A DNA stretch of 63,256 bases from Noviherbaspirillum sp. Root189 (lineage in GTDB: Bacteria > Pseudomonadota > Gammaproteobacteria > Burkholderiales > Burkholderiaceae_D): the NCBI RefSeq assembly GCF_001428545.1, contig NZ_LMHZ01000025.1, positions 1-63,256 on the forward strand, given 5' to 3'. The notes beneath the pieces were generated by a model. It was not told where the DNA came from and did no database searches. It saw only the letters and a program-made list of their open reading frames with translations. The translations under genes and the position numbers were made by a program. Of the stretch, positions 58,196-63,256 are shown in pieces; the stretch's first letter is position 1, and the number at the start of each line of letters is the position of its first letter.

Positions 58196-59203
58196 TTACT
58201 TGCGTACCTTTGCAATCTCGCCCTGCAATTCCTTGATCAGGTCCGCACCGCCTTCGGACGCAAACTTGTCGAATGCCGGCTTGGCTTTCTCACGCATGCG
58301 GCCCAGTTCAGCATCGCTGACCACAGTGACCTGCATACCCTTCTGCTTCAGGAAATCGACCGCCTTGGTGGCGGCTTCGCGGCTGTCCTTACGCTCGAAA
58401 TCACGTGACGCGGCGGCAGATTCCTGAATCGCTTTTTTCTCGTCGGCAGACAGACCGTCCCACCATTTTTTGCTCACGAGGACAATCCATGGGCTATAGA
58501 CGTGCTTGGTGAGCGACAGGTATTTCTGCACTTCGTAGAACTTGCTCGACTGGATGGTATTGACCGGATTTTCCTGGCCGTCGACCGTCTTGGTTTCAAG
58601 GGCGGTGAACAACTCGGAGAACGGCAGGGGTACCGCATTGGCACCGAAACTGTTGAACATGTCGATATAGACAGGGTTTTGCATCACGCGCAGCTTGATG
58701 CCCTGGAGGTCTTCCAGCTTGGCGACCGGGTGCTTGGTATTGGTCAGGTTACGGAAACCGTTTTCCCAGTACACGAGGCCGACGAGTCCCTTGTCCTGCA
58801 GCTTGCCGATGAGCTTCTGGCCAAACGGGCCATCGAGTACCGCATCGGCTTCCTTCTCGTTATTGAACAGGAAAGGCAAGTCGTAGACGCCAAAGTCCTT
58901 GACGATACCGACTAGCGTCGCTGTCGATCCCACCATCATTTCCTGTGCGCCGCCGATCAGTGCGTTCTGCATTTGTGTATCGCTGCCGAGGCTGGCATTG
59001 GCAAAGCCTTTTGCCTTCATCTTGCCGCCGGTTCGCTTGGCGAGATCGTCGGCAAAAAATTTCACCGCGCGCCCCTGATTGCTGTCCTCGGCTAGTCCAT
59101 AGCCGAAGCGGATGATGCGCGGTTTATAATCGGCTGCCTGCACGCTGGCTGACAATCCGGCCAGCGCCAGAGCGATGGCTAATGCATTGACGATTTTTTT
59201 CAT
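58196..59203 (-). CDS. dctP: TRAP transporter substrate-binding protein (DctP family)
   Basis: A 335-residue periplasmic binding protein of the DctP type. The signal peptide is MKKIVNALAIALALAGL with cleavage near VQAAD. The core shows YGLAEDSNQGRAVKFFADDLAKRTGG, the ligand-carboxylate Arg in LQGIKLRVMQNPVYIDMF, SELFTALETKTVDGQENPV, and KHVYSPWIVLVSKKWWDGLS. It catches an organic acid and hands it to DctQM. AGGAG precedes the ATG. Because the operon also contains gluconokinase, the ligand is probably gluconate or a related sugar acid. Confidence 0.94.
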   Translation of the reverse strand: MKKIVNALAIALALAGLSASVQAADYKPRIIRFGYGLAEDSNQGRAVKFFADDLAKRTGGKMKAKGFANASLGSDTQMQNALIGGAQEMMVGSTATLVGIVKDFGVYDLPFLFNNEKEADAVLDGPFGQKLIGKLQDKGLVGLVYWENGFRNLTNTKHPVAKLEDLQGIKLRVMQNPVYIDMFNSFGANAVPLPFSELFTALETKTVDGQENPVNTIQSSKFYEVQKYLSLTKHVYSPWIVLVSKKWWDGLSADEKKAIQESAAASRDFERKDSREAATKAVDFLKQKGMQVTVVSDAELGRMREKAKPAFDKFASEGGADLIKELQGEIAKVRK

Positions 59204-59232
59204 GATGTCTCCTTTGGGTGATTTGATCGGTG

Positions 59233-60510
59233 TTAGCGGAACCAGGTCATCGGCATGGTGATGATCCCGGGGAAAACGGTGAACAGCCCCAGCAATAGCG
59301 TATAAGCCAACAAGAATGGCCAGACACCGCGTGTGGCACTTTCCATGGATATTTTGGCGACACCACAGACCACATTCAGCACGGTGCATACCGGCGGCGT
59401 AATCAATCCGATGGTGCCGACCAGCACAAACATCACGCCGAAATAAGTCGGATCGATTCCGGCCTTGACGGCGACCGGCATCATCACGGGAGCCATCACA
59501 AGAATGGTCGGCGTCAGGTCCATGACGATGCCGACCGCCAGCAACAGCAGCATCATCGCGCCCATCAGCAAGCGTGGATCGTTCATCAATGGCGCCAGCA
59601 TGTCGATGACCTGTGCCGGCAGATCGGCCAGTGTCACCATGTAGGAAGACACCAGTGCCCCTGCGCACAGGAACAAAACAATGCTGGTGGTGCGCGACGC
59701 GTCGATCAGGAGCTTGATCAGTGTCTGGAGGTTTACTTCACGATAGACGAATACGCTGACTAGCAGTGAATACACGGCGGCGACTACCGCTGCTTCGGTC
59801 GGCGTAAAAATGCCGCCGCGCAGGCCACCGATGATAATTACCGGCAGCAGCAACGCCCACAGACCATCGATCAGCGCATGCTTGCGCTGCGCCCAGCTTG
59901 CTTTCGGCTGCGCCACCACAGTCATGCGTCGCGTCATTGCCATCCATACGCCGACCAGCACGATGCCCATCAGTACACCGGGAACGATCCCCGCGAGGAA
60001 TAATGCGCTGATCGAGGTATTGGTCGCAACGCCAAAAATAATGAATGACATCGATGGCGGAATGATGGGGGCAATGATGCCGCCCGATGCGATCAGACCG
60101 GCACTTTCGGGCACAGGATAACCATTGTCACGCATCATCGGAATCAGCAGCGTCGCCAGTGCCGCCGTATCGGCAATCGCGGAGCCGGAAAGGCTGGCGA
60201 GCAGTACGGCTGCGGCAATCGCGACATAGCCAAGCCCGCCCCGGATGTGGCCGACGAGACTGACCGCGAGGTTGATGATGCGGCGCGAAATGCCGCCCGC
60301 GTTCATCAGTTCGCCGGCGAGAATGAAGAAAGGCACAGCCATCAGCGGGAAGTTGTCCGCACCGGACAGCATATTCTGCGCAACCAGCTGGGCATCGAAA
60401 AAATCCAGATGGAACATCAGCACGACGCCCGTCAGCAGCAACGCGAAAGCGATCGGCATGCCGAGCGCCATCAGCACGGTCAGCGATGCCAGGAAAATAC
60501 CCATCGTCAT
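59233..60510 (-). CDS. dctM: TRAP transporter large permease (DctM family)
   Basis: A 425-residue inner-membrane permease with about twelve helices, the sodium-coupled channel of TRAP transporters. Signature regions are MALGMPIAFALLLTGVVLMF, AVPFFILAGELMNAGGISRRIINLA, LGYVAIAAAVLLASLSGSAIADTAAL, IPPSMSFIIFGVATNTSI and IGLITPPVCTVLNVV. It overlaps dctQ by four bases (ATGA) upstream, and dctP begins 29 bases after its stop. Confidence 0.95.
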   Translation of the reverse strand: MTMGIFLASLTVLMALGMPIAFALLLTGVVLMFHLDFFDAQLVAQNMLSGADNFPLMAVPFFILAGELMNAGGISRRIINLAVSLVGHIRGGLGYVAIAAAVLLASLSGSAIADTAALATLLIPMMRDNGYPVPESAGLIASGGIIAPIIPPSMSFIIFGVATNTSISALFLAGIVPGVLMGIVLVGVWMAMTRRMTVVAQPKASWAQRKHALIDGLWALLLPVIIIGGLRGGIFTPTEAAVVAAVYSLLVSVFVYREVNLQTLIKLLIDASRTTSIVLFLCAGALVSSYMVTLADLPAQVIDMLAPLMNDPRLLMGAMMLLLLAVGIVMDLTPTILVMAPVMMPVAVKAGIDPTYFGVMFVLVGTIGLITPPVCTVLNVVCGVAKISMESATRGVWPFLLAYTLLLGLFTVFPGIITMPMTWFR

Positions 60511-61058
60511 TCTGCTACTCCTTGCGGCTGGCCCGCAGGCATTTGCGGCGCATCGATTTCAGTTGGGAGGGCGTTTCCCGGAATGACCGCACGCGGGTCG
60601 TTACGGATAATGCGCCAGAGATTGGCGGCGACGATCAGCATCATCGTTCCGGCGCACAGCAGACCTGAGCCCGCCATCAATGCGGTCGGGTAACCCAGCA
60701 CCGTGGAATACGTCGTCATGCCGATTTTTGTCTGTGTCCAGCTGCCGCTGAAAAAAAGCCAGAGACCATACAAAACCAGCAGGTGACTGAGGACGGCACA
60801 TGCACGACGCAGCTTCGGTGGCAGTATGGCCTGCACCAGCTCGACACCCAGATGCGCATGGTGACGCAGGGCCAGGACGGCGCCGAGAAAGATCAGCCAC
60901 ACGAACATCAGGCGCGCAATCTCTTCAGCCCATGCAATACCGGAACCGAAGCCATAACGTAAAACCACATTGCCGAAGACCAGTACCACCATGATCGACA
61001 ACGCCAGCGCCATCAAGTATTCGGCAAGCCGTTCCGCACGCGGTAAAAGATGTTTCAT
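60507..61058 (-). CDS. dctQ: TRAP transporter small permease (DctQ family)
   Basis: A 183-residue inner-membrane protein with four transmembrane helices: LMALALSIMVVLVFGNVVLRYGFG, ARLMFVWLIFLGAVLALRHHAHLGVELV, a third near LLVLYGLWLFFSG and a fourth near ALMAGSGLLCAGTMMLIV. This is the DctQ pattern, stabilising DctM. It overlaps gntK by four bases upstream and dctM by four bases downstream, so the three are translationally coupled. Confidence 0.93.
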   Translation of the reverse strand: MKHLLPRAERLAEYLMALALSIMVVLVFGNVVLRYGFGSGIAWAEEIARLMFVWLIFLGAVLALRHHAHLGVELVQAILPPKLRRACAVLSHLLVLYGLWLFFSGSWTQTKIGMTTYSTVLGYPTALMAGSGLLCAGTMMLIVAANLWRIIRNDPRAVIPGNALPTEIDAPQMPAGQPQGVAE

Positions 61059-61609
61059 GTCTTGTCCTTCGTGTCTTCGAAATCAAAGTTCGCCAGCACG
61101 CAATCGACTAGTTCATCCGGCGACAAGCGGATATCCGCGCGCATGCCAGCCTCGTCCGCCTGCAATGGCTCTAGATCGCGAAACTGGCTATCGAGCAGCG
61201 TCACCGGCATGAAATGATCCGCCCTTGCCTGCATGCGTTGCGCGATCAGTTCGCGATTGCCATCGAGATGCACGAAGTACAAGTCCGGATCGCCGCCACG
61301 GAGCAGGTCACGGTAACGACGTTTGAGCGCGGAACAGGACAACACAAGGCCGGAATCGCGCTCCGCCGCATCGCGGATTTGCTGTTGCAGGATGAGGAGC
61401 CAACCTTGGCGGTCATGGTCGTCAAGCGGCTGGCCCGCAGCCATCTTGGCAATATTGGCTTGCGGATGATGCTCGTCGCCCTCGACATGGGTAAAGCCAA
61501 GACGCTCGCCGAGCAGACGCCCTATTTCACTTTTGCCGCAGCCGCTGACGCCCATCACGATCCAGCGCATCGGCGGTTTTCTACGGTTGTTGTTTGTTGG
61601 TTCCGACAT
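61055..61609 (-). CDS. gntK: Gluconokinase
   Basis: A 184-residue GntK, phosphorylating gluconate to 6-phosphogluconate for the pentose-phosphate or Entner-Doudoroff route. Walker A is GVSGCGKS (20-27), then FTHVEGDEHHPQANIAKMAAGQPLDDHDRQGWL, LVLSCSALKRRYRDLLR, FVHLDGNRELIAQRMQARADHFMP and DSQFRDLEPL. The ATG at 61609 gives the family length; a longer frame would run through the operator. It overlaps dctQ by four bases and is divergent from the LacI-type regulator across 250 bases. Confidence 0.95.
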   Translation of the reverse strand: MSEPTNNNRRKPPMRWIVMGVSGCGKSEIGRLLGERLGFTHVEGDEHHPQANIAKMAAGQPLDDHDRQGWLLILQQQIRDAAERDSGLVLSCSALKRRYRDLLRGGDPDLYFVHLDGNRELIAQRMQARADHFMPVTLLDSQFRDLEPLQADEAGMRADIRLSPDELVDCVLANFDFEDTKDKT

Positions 61610-61662
61610 GCGAGACAGGCGCCCGGGAAAGTTAAAGAGTTGTGCAGACCTTGGTTTTGCGC

Positions 61663-61682
61663 TACTGTTAGCGCTAACAGTA
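61663..61682. promoter_or_regulatory. GntR-type operator, perfect 20-bp palindrome
   Basis: TACTGTTAGCGCTAACAGTA is a perfect palindrome with a central GCGC, as is usual for LacI/GntR-family operators (E. coli GntR site ATGTTACCGGTAACAT). It lies in the 250-base gap between gntK (leftward) and the regulator gene (rightward), 54 bases from the gntK start. A -10-like element around it for gntK is plausible. Confidence 0.85.
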
Positions 61683-61859
61683 AGCCGGATTTTAATGCGC
61701 GGTCGCAGTTTGTAAAGGAATTTCGATGCGGCAGTGCAGCAAATGGCGATGTGGTCGCTTCGAGCGACAAGCTCTTCTGCAATGGGCATGGCCTCCCAAG
61801 TCTCTTGAAGACATGGCATGCCTTGCGAGCATAGGTTGATTACGGTAAAAAGCTTTTTT

Positions 61860-62882
61860 ATGGCAACTCGAAAACCTCGCCCCACTCAAACCGGTCGCGT
61901 CACCCTGAGCGAGATCGCGGAACGCGTCGGCACCAGTTCGATTACCGTCTCGCGCGTGCTCAATGCACCGCACCTGGTGTCGGCGGAGCTGCGCACGCAG
62001 ATCGAAAGCGTGATCGCGGAACTGGGCTATATGCCCAACCGCGCCGCACGCGCATTGGCGCGTGCCCGCTCGGAAAGCGTTGCGGTACTCATCCCCTCCC
62101 TGTCCAACACCGTGTTCACGCAGCTATTGGAAGGCGTACGTGACGTTCTGCACACGGCGGGTTACCGGACCCTGATTGGAGATACCCGTTACTCGCCGGA
62201 GGAAGAAGAAAGCCTGCTACGCGCGTATCTCGAACATTCGCCGGACGGCATCCTGATTACCGGCTTCGACCAGACCACCGCGACGCGCGAACTGCTCAAA
62301 CGCAGTCGTATTCCCGTCGTGCACATGATGGAATTGACCGATACTGAGGCTTATTCGGTTGGGCTGGAGCAATTCGATGCGGGACGTACCATCACCAGAC
62401 ACCTGCTGGAACGTGGCTACCGCCGGATCGGTTTTCTGGGCGCACAGCTTGACCCGCGCGTGATGGAGCGCCTTGCCGGATATCGTGCGGCATTGCACGA
62501 CGCCGGACTCAATTATCCGATCGGCGAACTGCTCGACCCGACGCCGTCATCCATCGGTCTCGGCGCTAACCTGCTCGGCCGCTTGCTCGAGCAGGCTCCA
62601 CAGACCGACGCCCTGTTTTGCTGCAACGACGACCTTGCCCTCGGCGTGCTTTTCGAATGCCAGCGGCGCAGCATTCCAGTTCCACAAAAGCTGGCTGTCG
62701 CGGGATTCAATGACCTTGCTGCCGCTGCCTGGGTGCATCCCGCACTGACGACCATTGCGACACCACGCTATGACATCGGCCACACGGCGGCGAGCATGCT
62801 GCTGCAGTTGATGAACGGTGAAAAACCAACGCCGGCAAAGAAGGATTTGGGGTTTTCATTGGTGGCGAGGGAAAGTACTTGA
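61860..62882 (+). CDS. gntR: LacI-family transcriptional regulator, GntR-type
   Basis: A 340-residue LacI-family repressor. The N-terminal helix-turn-helix is TLSEIAERVGTSSITVSRVLNAPHLVSAELRTQI with the hinge RAARALARARS, followed by the sugar-binding fold (VAVLIPSLSNTVFTQLLEGVRDVL; GILITGFDQT; IGFLGAQLDPRVMERLAGYRAAL; DALFCCNDDLALGVLFECQ). It is divergent from gntK, and the 20-bp palindrome between them is its probable operator. Release by gluconate is expected from E. coli GntR and the operon content. Confidence 0.92.
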   Translation: MATRKPRPTQTGRVTLSEIAERVGTSSITVSRVLNAPHLVSAELRTQIESVIAELGYMPNRAARALARARSESVAVLIPSLSNTVFTQLLEGVRDVLHTAGYRTLIGDTRYSPEEEESLLRAYLEHSPDGILITGFDQTTATRELLKRSRIPVVHMMELTDTEAYSVGLEQFDAGRTITRHLLERGYRRIGFLGAQLDPRVMERLAGYRAALHDAGLNYPIGELLDPTPSSIGLGANLLGRLLEQAPQTDALFCCNDDLALGVLFECQRRSIPVPQKLAVAGFNDLAAAAWVHPALTTIATPRYDIGHTAASMLLQLMNGEKPTPAKKDLGFSLVAREST

Positions 62883-63130
62883 GGTGCCGCTTATCTGTAT
62901 TTGAAACACCGTGCTGCGGTCAACACCGCTGTAGCTGTCGAACCATTTACTGATTGATATCCTGTTCAGTGGTCGGCTGAAGGCGAAGCGAAGCAGCAAT
63001 TGATCTGCGGCTTAGCCCCGGCAAAAAGCTTGACCCTGCCTCTCACAACGTTTCCAGAACTATGAGGATTTTCTAATCACCTCACGAAGCAAGTGGCGCA
63101 AAGTGCTTGTGCCCGCATGAAATGTTGATG

Positions 63131-63157
63131 TATTGTTAACATATCTGTTTGACAATA
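63131..63157. promoter_or_regulatory. Inverted repeat before the right-edge gene
   Basis: TATTGTTAA and TTGACAATA are inverted arms, eight of nine matching, nine bases apart, ending six bases before the start codon of the right-edge gene. This could be an operator for an autoregulator of the GntR/FadR type, whose sites often contain TTGTNAA half sites. It is also AT-rich enough to overlap a promoter. The 62883-63130 stretch before it shows nothing else. Confidence 0.4.
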
Positions 63158-63162
63158 CTTTC

Positions 63163-63256
63163 CATGCCACCCGCTGCTCCACCCTCCCGCTCGCCCGGTC
63201 CCGCCGGTCCCACCTCGCCCGACTTCCTGCTGGCCGAACTCCAGCGCAAGTATCAC
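63163..63256 (+). CDS. Partial gene cut by the right edge
   Basis: The first 31 codons of a rightward gene. It opens with MPPAAPPSRSPGPAG, a Pro/Ser/Gly-rich tail, and then turns to a helix-like DFLLAELQRKYH. This could be the N-terminal linker of a regulator, but the family cannot be told from this much. An inverted repeat lies just upstream. No clear ribosome-binding site is visible; the start is the first ATG of the open frame. Confidence 0.45.

Noticed and set aside
58184-58200. Second GntR operator near the dctP stop
   Set aside because: GTTAGCGCTTAC shares the AGCGCT core but its outer arms do not match the 20-bp site, and it overlaps the 3' end of dctP, so it is probably chance.

Overview
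The window is a chromosomal segment of a betaproteobacterium. Gene content, gene order and protein sequences point to Burkholderiales, most likely Oxalobacteraceae (a Herbaspirillum/Herminiimonas-like organism). That placement is an inference from recognisable housekeeping proteins (RecA, DnaK, LeuS, PilA, Fur) and from the order recA-recX-DUF2889-sucCD-pilA-moaC; no database was searched. Most of the window is gene-dense, fairly high-GC core genome. I see no prophage, insertion sequence or CRISPR array.

Layout. 0.3-4.1 kb: an NTF2-like protein, a YheT-type hydrolase, an unknown protein and a BepA-like periplasmic protease whose stop codon lies inside a 128-bp inverted-repeat element. 4.1-7.6 kb: moaC, then a visibly AT-richer stretch with a membrane GT-C/TPR protein and the type IV pilin gene pilA, which has a sigma54 promoter. 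7.6-9.1 kb: an FHA protein and a PP2C phosphatase. 9.2-14.1 kb: recA (with a LexA box), recX, a DUF2889 protein and sucCD. 14.4-19.0 kb: a two-component system that overlaps into a two-subunit sodium:solute symporter. 19.1-23.3 kb: the Anbu cluster (circularly permuted ATP-grasp, alpha-E, transglutaminase, Anbu proteasome-like peptidase). 23.4-30.4 kb: purM, then a tightly coupled run hda/HAD/pcnB/folK/DUF486/deoxynucleoside kinase/panB, then a beta-carbonic anhydrase. 30.8-35.6 kb: a chalcone-isomerase-like protein and grpE-dnaK-dnaJ with sigma32 promoters. 36-42 kb: hemH, recN, nadK, a HAD hydrolase and hrcA. 42-56 kb: PilZ, fur, then a long rightward run bamE, dapB, tonB-exbB-exbD, barstar, leuS, lptE, holA, proA, hemJ, a DsbA-like isomerase, an rlmL-like methyltransferase and gabD. 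56-58 kb: a small diguanylate cyclase, tRNA-Gly(CCC) and trmB. 58-63 kb: a gluconate module (gluconokinase and a TRAP transporter) divergent from its LacI-family regulator across a perfect 20-bp operator. The right edge cuts the start of another gene.

The most interesting system is the four-gene Anbu cluster (19112-23299). It pairs a self-compartmentalising peptidase with a peptide-ligase-like ATP-grasp protein and a transglutaminase-fold protein. The family association is known, but to my knowledge its substrate and physiological role are not. The second is the TMTC-like membrane/TPR protein next to pilA in an AT-rich island, a candidate for an unrecognised pilin-modifying enzyme. The regulatory reading also gives a coherent picture: SOS control of recA, sigma54/PilR control of pilA, sigma32 control of grpE and dnaK, and GntR-type control of the gluconate genes.
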